The position numbers were made by a program, and so were the translations under genes. Positions 34,292 through 42,557 of a DNA stretch of 64,000 bases are shown here, piece after piece; within the stretch, counting starts at the first letter, position 1, and every line of letters starts with the position of its first letter. The notes under the pieces are model-generated. The model worked only from the letters and a program-made list of their open reading frames with translations. It did no database searches and was not told where the DNA came from. The DNA comes from Alcaligenes endophyticus. GTDB lineage: Bacteria; Pseudomonadota; Gammaproteobacteria; Burkholderiales; Burkholderiaceae_B. The stretch covers positions 310,001-374,000 of the forward strand of contig NZ_JAPKND010000002.1 in the NCBI RefSeq assembly GCF_026344035.1, given 5' to 3'.

Positions 34292-34346
34292 TGTGCGAGT
34301 GGCAGTGTAGGGGGCGGCGTTGATGCGCTACCCGATAGCGTAAGGA

Positions 34347-34377
34347 GTAAGGCCCACGCCTTATGGGCGGGGCCTTA
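34347..34377. terminator. Inverted repeat between convergent helicase and dadA genes
   Basis: TAAGGCCC near 34347 pairs with GGGGCCTTA near 34369-34377, with an additional internal GGGC. No T run follows on either strand, so this is a possible bidirectional terminator of modest strength. Confidence 0.4.
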
Positions 34378-34387
34378 GAAACCTTAC

Positions 34388-35623
34388 TTACGCGGTGTGT
34401 TCGCTTTGTATTATTTGTGTGACCATTTGCGCGGTGGCCGCCGACAGTGTCCAACCTAAGTGGCCGTGCCCCGTGTTGTAGTACACACCAGGACGGCTAC
34501 CTTTTTGTACGCGTGGCATCATATCGGGCATCATGGGACGCAAGCCTGCCCAAGGAACCACTCTATCCGTAGCGGCTGCGTGAAAGTTACGGCGTGTCCA
34601 GTCGGTAAGGGGTTGGATGCGATCGGCGCGTATGTCTTTATTGGTACCGTTATATTCGGCAGTACCGGCTACACGTAAACGCTCTTTGCCAAACCGGCTA
34701 GTAACGATTTTTGCTTCTTCGTCGAGCAAGCTCACTTTGGGGGCGGCTTCTTGGCTTTCTTCGCTGTCTAGGTAGACAGAGATGGAGTAGCCTTTAACAG
34801 GATAAATATTGATACGGTCGCCCAGCATATGAGCGAGATGACGGCTGCCTACGCCTGCGCACACTACTACTGCATCGACATCTAACTGATGTGACACCAC
34901 ATTACCGTTGTCGGCGGTTTGCAGTTGTATAGAGTGTCCGTTTTGACGGGTAATAATATTTTCGACCGTACTGTCTTGAAGAAATTTGACGCCACGACGC
35001 TCGCAGGCTTTCGCTAAGCCACGGGTATATTTATGTATATCACCGGTAGCATCTGAGGGGGTGTAAAAGCCACCGTAGTAGGTGCCTTGCAGCGCGGGTT
35101 CGATTCTGTGGATTTCAGCGTTATCCACCGTTTCTCTGTCTAGCCCACCCTTTTTAAGCAACTGACTGACTTTTTTGCCGGACTCAAACCCACCAGAGGT
35201 GTGATAAATGTGCAATATTCCGCGCCGTTCCAAGTCAAAGTCTATGTGCTCGTCTTCGGCCCACTGAAACAGATGCTCGCGCGCTGCAATGGCCAGTTTT
35301 ACGGTGTTGACGGTGTTGGTTTCATAGCCGGCAATCGCTTTGACAAACTCAGCAATCCACGAATATTTGTGCCAGCTAGGTTTAGGGTTAAATAATAACG
35401 GTGCATCTTTGCGCAGCATCCATTTGAAACCTTTGAGAATGGTGCCGCGGTTGTTCCAAACTTCAGCGTTGCAAGCGGATAATTGACCACCGTTAGCAAA
35501 CGAAGTTTCCATAGCGGGATAACGCAGTTTGTCAATTACGGTGACGTCGTACCCTTGTAAGCTCAGGGCGTAGGCGGTGGTAACGCCGGTAATACCGGCG
35601 CCAATGACAGCAATATGGGTCAT
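34388..35623 (-). CDS. dadA: D-amino-acid dehydrogenase/glycine-oxidising FAD oxidoreductase, DadA type
   Basis: DadA enzymes are membrane-associated FAD proteins that deaminate D-amino acids and pass electrons to the respiratory chain. This 411-residue protein has the dinucleotide fold HIAVIGAGITGVTTAYALS with acidic end (VTVIDK), and the DadA-typical ETSFANGGQLSACNAEVWNN and FLQDSTVENI. The C-terminal FAD contact GVYYNTGHGHLGWTLSAATA is also present. Expression is under a tandem glycine riboswitch, so glycine is at least the inducer and may be a substrate. It lies downstream of the ABC-transporter ATPase gene on the same strand but has its own regulated leader. Confidence 0.9.
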   Translation of the reverse strand: MTHIAVIGAGITGVTTAYALSLQGYDVTVIDKLRYPAMETSFANGGQLSACNAEVWNNRGTILKGFKWMLRKDAPLLFNPKPSWHKYSWIAEFVKAIAGYETNTVNTVKLAIAAREHLFQWAEDEHIDFDLERRGILHIYHTSGGFESGKKVSQLLKKGGLDRETVDNAEIHRIEPALQGTYYGGFYTPSDATGDIHKYTRGLAKACERRGVKFLQDSTVENIITRQNGHSIQLQTADNGNVVSHQLDVDAVVVCAGVGSRHLAHMLGDRINIYPVKGYSISVYLDSEESQEAAPKVSLLDEEAKIVTSRFGKERLRVAGTAEYNGTNKDIRADRIQPLTDWTRRNFHAAATDRVVPWAGLRPMMPDMMPRVQKGSRPGVYYNTGHGHLGWTLSAATAQMVTQIIQSEHTA

Positions 35624-35670
35624 AGAGATCCTAAGTGTGAGTGATCACCGCCGGTTAGCGGTAATACCCC

Positions 35671-35847
35671 ATCTGTCCTTGGACCTGAGAGTTTATCCAC
35701 ACTGCGCCTAGGCAGGGGGCCCCTTCGGTGGGTGCTTTTATTAGCACCTCTCTCCAGATTGTCTGGGTCTAGATGATCCTTTTGCCTGAGAGTTTCCGGG
35801 GTGGTTGCTCCGTCGGCGTTCGACTGATGCGAATCTCTTTCGTCTAG
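35671..35847 (-). promoter_or_regulatory. Tandem glycine riboswitch in the dadA leader
   Basis: Read on the minus strand, two glycine-aptamer copies are visible. The first runs from GACGAAAGAG through CCGACGGAGCAACC and GGAAACTCTCAGGCAAAAGGA. The second runs from CTGGAGAGAGGTGC through CACCGAAGGGGC to AAACTCTCAGGTCCAAGGACAGA. The conserved GGAGAG, CCGA-GG-GC and AAACTCTCAGG elements occur in both. The 3' end is about 48 bases before the dadA ATG. A short CCGC/GCGG hairpin between them may be part of the expression platform. The likely action is glycine-dependent activation, as in other tandem glycine riboswitches that drive glycine catabolism. Confidence 0.92.
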
Positions 35848-35918
35848 CCATATTGATGACGGCCTCTACCTTAACCAAGTAAGGCAGAAACCGCAATGCA
35901 GATTTACCCTTGTCAGAT

Positions 35919-36989
35919 TTACACCGCATAAATCCACGTGTTTTCGGGAGGTAAATGCAAATGATAATTGCCGTGCTGTAAAGGGGTTTGTCCGAAAGCG
36001 CGCAAGCTATTGCTTAGTTCGTCATTCGTGCGGAAAACATGCTCCCATTTATCGCCCAAGTACATACTGGTGAGCAAAGGCAGGGTAATGCTGTCACCCA
36101 TATGCTCTGTTTGTAGGCGCACTTGCTCTACACGCACGATGGCGGTGGCGGCCTGGCCCACTTGTAGCGCCTGCTCACTCTGTCCCCAAATGGTCCAGCC
36201 TTCACCTTGAAGCTGAACTGCGGAGCCATTGACCTGCATTACTTTGCCATTTAGCCGGTTATTGCTGCCCATAAACTCGGCTGCATATAAAGAGCGCGGA
36301 TGACTGTATATTTCTTGAGGCGTTCCTTGCTGCTCGATGCTGCCGCCGTTGAGCAACAAAATTCTATCCGAAATTGCCATCGCCTCACTTTGGTCGTGCG
36401 TGACCATTAGCGCCGACAACCCTAGGCTTACGATGAGTTCACGCAGAAAGACGCGTGCCTCTTCGCGCAATTTGGCGTCTAGGTTAGACAGTGGCTCATC
36501 CAGCAATATGACGGGGGGGTTATATACTAGGGCGCGAGCAATGGCCACTCGCTGTTGCTGGCCACCGGATAGCTGGCTGGGATAGCGATCTCCTAATCCT
36601 TTTAGACCTAGTTGATCCAAAATGGCGTGTACTTTTTCCTGTATCACCGCTTTAGACTCTTTGCGTAGAGTCAGTGGATAGGCTACGTTTTCGGCCACGC
36701 GCATATGCGGCCACAGCGCGTAGGACTGAAACACTAAGCCCAGGTTACGTTGTTCGGCGGGGAGCTCTAGGTTTTTATCTGAGTCATATAGTACTTGATC
36801 ACCGATAAAGATACGCCCTTTGCTCGGTTGCTCTAAGCCGGCTACTGCGCGTAGCAGCGTGGTTTTTCCGCTGCCCGAGGCGCCTAGAAGAGAGACCACT
36901 TCGCCTTTTTCCAGAGACATCGACACCCCTTTCAGTACTGGGTTTTTGTCGTAGGCCAGATGTATGTTTTCTACAGTTAGTTCTCTCAT
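35919..36989 (-). CDS. ABC transporter ATPase of the FbpC/AfuC/PotA type
   Basis: This protein of about 356 residues hydrolyses ATP to drive the adjacent permease. It has Walker A LLGASGSGKTTLLRAVAG, the Q-loop in LVFQSYALWPHMRVAENVAYPL, signature LSGGQQQRVAIARAL and Walker B VILLDEPLSNLDAKLR. The D-loop, the switch histidine in MVTHDQSEAM, and a C-terminal TOBE-like regulatory domain (about 270-356) are also present. The ATG at 36989 overlaps the permease stop as ATGA, which is why I reject the longer upstream frame. It is the last gene of the transporter set. It is named iron-type by similarity only; the binding protein does not look like an iron protein. Confidence 0.92.
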   Translation of the reverse strand: MRELTVENIHLAYDKNPVLKGVSMSLEKGEVVSLLGASGSGKTTLLRAVAGLEQPSKGRIFIGDQVLYDSDKNLELPAEQRNLGLVFQSYALWPHMRVAENVAYPLTLRKESKAVIQEKVHAILDQLGLKGLGDRYPSQLSGGQQQRVAIARALVYNPPVILLDEPLSNLDAKLREEARVFLRELIVSLGLSALMVTHDQSEAMAISDRILLLNGGSIEQQGTPQEIYSHPRSLYAAEFMGSNNRLNGKVMQVNGSAVQLQGEGWTIWGQSEQALQVGQAATAIVRVEQVRLQTEHMGDSITLPLLTSMYLGDKWEHVFRTNDELSNSLRAFGQTPLQHGNYHLHLPPENTWIYAV

Positions 36990-38752
36990 CGCAATTTCAC
37001 TCCGAAGCGTAACGCTATACCCAGCCCGATGACGACTAGGACAATATTGATAAAGGATAGGGCGGCGACAGTATCGATGGCACCCGTGGCCCATAATGAG
37101 ACCAACATAGAGCCGATCGTTTCAGTACCAGGGGAGAGCAGGTACACACCTGTTGAATATTCGCGCTCAAAAATCAGGAACATCAACAACCAAGAACCAA
37201 TTAGGCCGTATTTGGCCAAAGGCACGGTGATGTGGCGGGTCACTTGTGACTGTTTAGCGCCTGTGCTGCGTGCTGCCTCTTCTAATTCGGGTCCCACTTG
37301 CAGTAAGGTGGAAGATATCAGTCGTAAACCGTAGGCCAACCAGACTACGCTATAGGCAAGCCAGACACTGAAAATAGTGCTGCGTAGATTGCGTAAGGGT
37401 TCGATAATCAGGCCACGTAAGCCTTCTGAGAAAGGCAACACGGAAAGCCAGCCATTTTCTAATGATTGGTCCAACCACATGGGCGTAAATAAAAAGACCC
37501 ATAGGAAGGCCAAACCTGCTAATAGGCCTGGTACTGCACGCGGCACTAATACGCTGTAGTCTAAAAAGCGCGTAATTGCATCGGGCTTACGGTGCATGGC
37601 TAAGCCAATCGCGGTATAGCAGGCCACAGCTAGGGCGCCACCAAATACGCCGATCGCGACCGAGTTAACAATGGCGCGTAGTAGGTTTGGACGAGCCCAA
37701 ATCTGCGTAAAGGCATCCACCGTCAGCACTTCCATCAGGCGTACTCCTACGCCCCAATTGGAGACAAAGGCGCGTAATACGATGCCGACTATAGGTAGCA
37801 CAATCGTGAACACGAGCCAAATCGCCACAATAATGGCGGCTAACGTACGCCAGCGCCCTAAGGGTAGGCTGCGAGCCTGACTAGCTTTACCTTTGACGGT
37901 CACAAAGCGGTTGGCTGAGCGCATCAGTCTGCGTTGTAGCATGACTAATGGAATCGTCATCGCGATCAGCACGACCGCTACAGCAGCCATTAAGTGATAA
38001 GACGGGATGCCTAGTATATTGGTGAGCTTGTAGAGGTACGTGGCCAACACCAAGTGGCCTTCAGGATCTCCCAATACCAGCACGAGCCCAAACACTTCCA
38101 GACCCAAGAAAAACAACAGCACAGCGGCGTACAAAATGGCGGGGCGAACCATAGGCAAGCTGACTGAGCGCATGACTTGCCACGGGCTAGCACCTGCGGT
38201 GCGGGCGGCTTCTTCTACGTCTGAACCCATGCTGCGCAAGGCGGCGGAAATATACAGGTAGGCGTGGGGAACGTGGGTTAAGCCAGCAATGATGACAATG
38301 CTGCTAAAGGAATAAATGTTCCAAGGCACAAAGCCGAAGATCTCTGTCATCCACACGGACACAAACCCAACGGGGCCTACTGAAACAATGTAGCCAAAAC
38401 CCAATACCATGGGGGATACAAAAATAGGAACCAATATAAGCGGTTCTATCCAAGTGCGCCCTGGTAAGTCGGTGCGTACCATTAAGAAAGCTAAGACACC
38501 TCCGAGTGGGATGGCAATGCCGGCGAGGCCAAAGGCCATGATAAAGCCGTTGCGTAAGGCTTGATAGAAGTCAGGATCATCAAAAATGAATTCAAAGGCT
38601 TCTAAACTGAAATACTTAGCGGGATCAAAAAACGGGGCGGATAAAAAAGCCTGGATCAGTATCAGGCTCAGCGGTATGTAAATTGCTAGGGCGGTCAGGG
38701 TGACCACCACATAGCGCGGCAGGGCGTGCCACCTTGCTCGTAATGCTTGCAT
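36986..38752 (-). CDS. ABC transporter permease, fused double-domain FbpB-like
   Basis: The 588-residue inner-membrane protein has two BPD_transp_1 modules of about six helices each. The EAA loops are visible as EEAARTAGASPWQVMRSVSLPMVRPAILYA in the first half and EEAARSTGAKQSQVTRHITVPLAKYGLIGS in the second. Fused permeases of this kind serve Fbp/Afu-type importers. The N-terminal helix follows a short basic segment (LRARWHALPRY). It ends by overlapping the ATPase start and begins 78 bases after the binding-protein stop, so the three transport genes form one unit. Confidence 0.92.
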   Translation of the reverse strand: MQALRARWHALPRYVVVTLTALAIYIPLSLILIQAFLSAPFFDPAKYFSLEAFEFIFDDPDFYQALRNGFIMAFGLAGIAIPLGGVLAFLMVRTDLPGRTWIEPLILVPIFVSPMVLGFGYIVSVGPVGFVSVWMTEIFGFVPWNIYSFSSIVIIAGLTHVPHAYLYISAALRSMGSDVEEAARTAGASPWQVMRSVSLPMVRPAILYAAVLLFFLGLEVFGLVLVLGDPEGHLVLATYLYKLTNILGIPSYHLMAAVAVVLIAMTIPLVMLQRRLMRSANRFVTVKGKASQARSLPLGRWRTLAAIIVAIWLVFTIVLPIVGIVLRAFVSNWGVGVRLMEVLTVDAFTQIWARPNLLRAIVNSVAIGVFGGALAVACYTAIGLAMHRKPDAITRFLDYSVLVPRAVPGLLAGLAFLWVFLFTPMWLDQSLENGWLSVLPFSEGLRGLIIEPLRNLRSTIFSVWLAYSVVWLAYGLRLISSTLLQVGPELEEAARSTGAKQSQVTRHITVPLAKYGLIGSWLLMFLIFEREYSTGVYLLSPGTETIGSMLVSLWATGAIDTVAALSFINIVLVVIGLGIALRFGVKLR

Positions 38753-38830
38753 GGTTTGGGGTCCTGAGGAGTGAAGATGGGTAAGGCGGGCTACAGTGCC
38801 GCCTTACTGGTGTCAGTGGTAACGACGGAG

Positions 38831-39916
38831 TTACTTACCAGCTGCTTTGCGCCATTCACGAATGAACTTCAGGCGCTCTTTTTGTTCCAGAAAAGCCAGC
38901 AAGGACTCATTGACAGGAATGGGGGTGAGTTTGACGCCGGCTAAACGCTCCGTGATGCCTTTGATGTCGTTGTTGCCTTCGACGTCATTACGGATAGAGC
39001 CCAATTGTGACTGATTAGCCAGTACGTTTTGACCTTCTTCAGACAGCATGAAGTCTAAGAAAATACGTGCAGCGTTGGGGTTTTGGGCACGCTTACTGAC
39101 AAAGGCGATGCGGGATAACACTAAAGCGTAGTCTTCGGGGTAGGCGACGCCAATAGATTTATCGTTGGCGGCGCGAGTTTCCGCATAGGAGCCCAATATG
39201 TTGTAGCCAATGAGGTTTTCGCCCGAAGATACACGCTCCATCATGGTACCTGTCGAGGACTGCAGCACTAAGTTAGCTGAACCCACACCCCTGATAAAAT
39301 CCCAATATGCATCGCCTGCCACTTTACTATCTTCGGCGGCCAGCATGTAACCCACTGCCGACTTCTCGATATCATAGGTGGTGACTTTATTGCGAAAGCG
39401 GTCTTTGTGCTCATCGACGAGTTTGGCTAAGGCGGCGTGTGTCTTGGGAACCTCGTCCTCTTTAATCAGACGCGTGTTGTAAATAAAGACGGTAGGCTCG
39501 TAAGTCGTGCCATAGGCGGAGTCTTTCCATACCGCCCATTCAGGTAGATTAGGAATCTCGGGCGACGCGTATTCCGCCGCATAGCTGGTGGCCAGTTTCA
39601 TGGCCGAGTCCATTGAGGAGCTCCACACCAAGTCGGCGCTATTGCTGCCCGAGGCCTGTTCGCTGATATAGCGATTGTAGATCTCGGTGCTATTCATGTC
39701 ATGGAACTCAACCTTGAGTCCTGGGTACTTAGTCTCAAAGGCAGCAATTAACGGATCGGCAGCTTTGCTGTCTGTGGTGGAGTACAAAATGACTTTAGCT
39801 TCTTTCTTGGCAGCATCCAGCAACTCGTGGGCGTGTGCTGAAAAGGCCAGTGCAGAGCCCACAATGAGTGTGCTGGTACTCAGCGCAAACTTGGATATGC
39901 GTGCAAGAGGGAACAT
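38831..39916 (-). CDS. ABC transporter periplasmic substrate-binding protein, FbpA/AfuA/PgtC-like
   Basis: The 361-residue protein has a signal peptide (cleavage after FSAHAHE near residue 30) and a type II periplasmic binding fold. Family stretches are VILYSTTDSKAADPLIAAFE, TYEPTVFIYNTRLI, TYDIEKSAVGYMLAAEDS and ENLIGYNILGSYAETRA. Ferric-binding FbpA proteins have a twin-tyrosine motif at the last of these positions; here the sequence is LGSYA, so iron is unlikely. It is clearly paralogous to the C-terminal domain of the neighbouring sensor kinase. A phosphorylated small molecule, as in AfuA or PgtC systems, is plausible but not shown. Confidence 0.88.
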   Translation of the reverse strand: MFPLARISKFALSTSTLIVGSALAFSAHAHELLDAAKKEAKVILYSTTDSKAADPLIAAFETKYPGLKVEFHDMNSTEIYNRYISEQASGSNSADLVWSSSMDSAMKLATSYAAEYASPEIPNLPEWAVWKDSAYGTTYEPTVFIYNTRLIKEDEVPKTHAALAKLVDEHKDRFRNKVTTYDIEKSAVGYMLAAEDSKVAGDAYWDFIRGVGSANLVLQSSTGTMMERVSSGENLIGYNILGSYAETRAANDKSIGVAYPEDYALVLSRIAFVSKRAQNPNAARIFLDFMLSEEGQNVLANQSQLGSIRNDVEGNNDIKGITERLAGVKLTPIPVNESLLAFLEQKERLKFIREWRKAAGK

Positions 39917-40002
39917 AAGAAAGTCTCCAAAATTAAAATAATTAAGTCCGCACTGGGCAACAGTGCTGACGTTTTACCTAGAGACTATTGTGTGGAAGGA
40001 AG

Positions 40003-40020
40003 CTGTCATGAACCTGTCAT
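40003..40020 (-). promoter_or_regulatory. Perfect ATGACAG direct repeat upstream of the transporter genes
   Basis: On the minus strand ATGACAG-GTTC-ATGACAG spans 40020-40003; on the plus strand it reads CTGTCAT-GAAC-CTGTCAT, a 14-of-14 Pho-box core. It overlaps the stop codon of the sensor kinase and lies 87 bases before the binding-protein start. An AATAGT, a weak -10, follows 13 bases downstream on the minus strand. Seven-base direct repeats at 11-base spacing are bound by OmpR/PhoB-family regulators. The adjacent TctD-like regulator is one candidate; PhoB is another, though the orientation is reversed for PhoB. Confidence 0.65.
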
Positions 40021-42557
40021 GGGGAGGCGTTCTCGAGAGGATGTAAAGCGGGGGTGTCGGTGACCAGACGCAGCCAGTTCTGAGTGAAACGAGTGCGACG
40101 GGTAGGGTCTAAGCCAACTAGCAGTGTGGGTTTCAGAGTCGCCGGTTGGGTTATTGCAAGCTCTTGATTTTTAATGTGTTTTCCGAACCAATTGCCATCT
40201 GTTTCGCTGCTCAGTGCGCCTAGGCTAGCTTGTTTTGCAGCAACTAATTGGCCCTGATCAGACAATAAATAATCAATAAATAGGCCAGCTAAATGTCGGT
40301 TTTTAGTTTTGCTGTAGATGAGTGCGGTACGGGAAAACACTGATACGTAATCATCCGGAATAACGATTTCTATCTCTGCTCCAGCTTGTTTAGCAGCCAT
40401 GGCGTAAGAGCCCAAAACATTATAGGCAAGATCTAAAGTGCCGTTTTCTAAGTCTTTTAAAATAGCGCTAGAGTTACCGTATAGCCGTACACCTGCTTGT
40501 CCCAGCTCGTTGGCGAGCCCCCAAAAGTTACTGGAAACCCGCTCGTCGTACTGAGCAAACAAGTAGCCTACGCCACTCACGCTAATGTCGTAAGTCCCTA
40601 TACGTTGAAAAAAGTCGTGCCGTCGCTGTTCCAGCAGTGTTAACAGCGCGCTGTGGGTGCGGGGGCGTTGGTCTTTAGGTAAGCGTGCATGAGCATAAAC
40701 AAATACTGCGGGCTCAAGCGTGAAACCGAAAACCTCTTGCCGCCAGCGTGCCCATTCGGGGCTTTTGCGAGTTTGCTCTGAGTCATAGCTTAGGGCGTAG
40801 CCATCGTTGGCTAAACGCATCTGTAGGTCTGCAGCCGAACTGACTAAGACGTCAGTTTCTGGCAAGGTATCCGCCAGCACATGTTTATACAGTGCTTGGC
40901 TATCGAGTTCGTGATAGGTGACTTGCACCATAGGATAGTGGCGTTGAAAATCGAGGATAAGCTTTTCAAAGGGTTCAATATCAGTAGGGCCGCTAATGCT
41001 TAGCGTAGAAGGCGTAACGCTTGGGTTTAATGCCTTATACGTGTACGTGTTGGGGGCCATGTTGAGATCAGCTTCTACGGCTTGAGCCTGTGCGCAAGGG
41101 CTACCCATTACAGGGGCGATGAGCAACACTGCTAGTGCCATAATAGGAGTAACAGTTGTGCTGAGCTTCAGTTTACGAGGCTGTAGCTGGGCCGGCAGTT
41201 CAACCCGCACGGTGAGGCCGCCGCCTTGACGGTCGCGTAGTTGTAATGTGCCGCCATGGTTATTTACCACTGCCTGTACGATGGCAAGCCCTAGCCCTGA
41301 TCCGACTTTGTCTTGAGCTGCCGCTCCCCGCACAAAACGTTCCAAGACCTTGGGTTTTTCAGCCTCACTAATACCAGGGCCACGATCCAATACATCAAAT
41401 ACAATCAAGCCGCTTTCCCGGCTATATACATGAATTTCTACAGTGTCTTGCTGGCCATACAAAGCCGCATTTTCAATTAGGTTACGCAGCATTTCACGTA
41501 AGGCGATATGGTCGCCCATGATGTGCGCGCGTTGCGCTAAAGGAGTAATGTTCAGTTGTACTAGGTCCGCCACTTGCGGGTCCAGACGGCTCAATACTTG
41601 CCGAAGCAAGTCGGGCACAGCCAGTTTGCGTGTGGTGGAGGCATCGCGTCGATGGGAAATGGTGGCATCCATGAGCAATTGATTTAATAGCTGCGTCATG
41701 TGAGCCGCATTGGCATGGATACGTCGCACGCGTTGTTTAACTTGGTCGCTATTGCTTTCCTCGAGAGCGAGTTCGGACTGCATTTGTAACGCGGCCAGCG
41801 GGGTACGTATCTGGTGAGCCGCGTCGGCAAGCAAATGGTTAAGGGTGTAGAGCGAGGTTTTTAAGCGCAGCATAAATTCGTTCAGTACCTTAACCAAACT
41901 TGTGATTTCTGTTGGTACGGCATGCTCAATGGGTTTAAGGTTATCGTGTGAGCGTTGCTGCAGCTCGGATGCAATGGCGGCGAGGGGAGCGAACGCGCGC
42001 CGCACCCCAAAGGCGGTCACTAGCAAGGCAACGAAAATAATGCCTGTTAAGGGCAGGGTGCTATGGTTAAAGAGTTCTTGAGTCAGCGCCTGGCGAGTCC
42101 CCAAGGTTTCCGCTACACGTATTGTGACCCAACGCGGCGTACTTTGTTGCGCGCTACTGAGTAAGCGACCTACTGTGGCAATACGCACCGCCACGTTTTT
42201 GTAGTCTTGGGTCACAAATTCCGCTTGTGTACTCGTGGCAGGCGCCAGTTTTGCGCCTAAGTCAGCATAACCGGCAATGTGTTCTTGGCCGTCTTGCACC
42301 GAGTAAAAAATACGCTCTTGATCAGACAGCATGGCCATCGCTGAATAGGGCAGCTCGACCGTGAGTTGACCGTCACTGATCTGCACTGCATTAGCGATAG
42401 TGAGAGCTGAGGCTTTGAGTAAACGATCATAAGCCGCATCGGCAGCCCGTTTGGCATAAGAGTGAGAAATTAAGGCTAAGCCCAGCAAAGCGAAGGCCAG
42501 CAGGCAGGTCGCGAGTGTCATGACTCGTTGTTGAATTGAAAAAGCCTGTGTTGGCAT
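40017..42557 (-). CDS. Sensor histidine kinase fused to a C-terminal periplasmic solute-binding domain
   Basis: This 846-residue protein has transmembrane helix 1 at about residues 12-31, a TctE-type periplasmic domain and helix 2 at about 168-184. HAMP-like sequence leads to the phosphoacceptor H248 in ADAAHQIRTPLAAL. The catalytic boxes are N (LRNLIENAALYG), G1 (DRGPGIS) and G2 (GSGLGLAIVQAV). After the kinase comes a third hydrophobic span (about 466-488) shaped like an uncleaved signal peptide. A complete PgtC/FbpA-like binding domain (about 500-840, with TYDISVSGVGYLFAQYDE and AYNVLGSYAMAAKQ) follows. The start overlaps the response-regulator stop by one base (TAATG). The ligand domain is paralogous to the transporter's own binding protein. 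Its role as a fused ligand sensor is inferred. Confidence 0.9.
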   Translation of the reverse strand: MPTQAFSIQQRVMTLATCLLAFALLGLALISHSYAKRAADAAYDRLLKASALTIANAVQISDGQLTVELPYSAMAMLSDQERIFYSVQDGQEHIAGYADLGAKLAPATSTQAEFVTQDYKNVAVRIATVGRLLSSAQQSTPRWVTIRVAETLGTRQALTQELFNHSTLPLTGIIFVALLVTAFGVRRAFAPLAAIASELQQRSHDNLKPIEHAVPTEITSLVKVLNEFMLRLKTSLYTLNHLLADAAHQIRTPLAALQMQSELALEESNSDQVKQRVRRIHANAAHMTQLLNQLLMDATISHRRDASTTRKLAVPDLLRQVLSRLDPQVADLVQLNITPLAQRAHIMGDHIALREMLRNLIENAALYGQQDTVEIHVYSRESGLIVFDVLDRGPGISEAEKPKVLERFVRGAAAQDKVGSGLGLAIVQAVVNNHGGTLQLRDRQGGGLTVRVELPAQLQPRKLKLSTTVTPIMALAVLLIAPVMGSPCAQAQAVEADLNMAPNTYTYKALNPSVTPSTLSISGPTDIEPFEKLILDFQRHYPMVQVTYHELDSQALYKHVLADTLPETDVLVSSAADLQMRLANDGYALSYDSEQTRKSPEWARWRQEVFGFTLEPAVFVYAHARLPKDQRPRTHSALLTLLEQRRHDFFQRIGTYDISVSGVGYLFAQYDERVSSNFWGLANELGQAGVRLYGNSSAILKDLENGTLDLAYNVLGSYAMAAKQAGAEIEIVIPDDYVSVFSRTALIYSKTKNRHLAGLFIDYLLSDQGQLVAAKQASLGALSSETDGNWFGKHIKNQELAITQPATLKPTLLVGLDPTRRTRFTQNWLRLVTDTPALHPLENASP

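Noticed and set aside
35741-35929. A 62-residue minus-strand frame in the dadA leader
   Set aside because: It lies inside the glycine riboswitch, whose conserved elements account for the sequence.
35919-38752. Reading the ABC transporter as a ferric iron importer
   Set aside because: The ATPase and permease are of that family, but the binding protein lacks the twin-tyrosine iron site and no Fur box was seen upstream.
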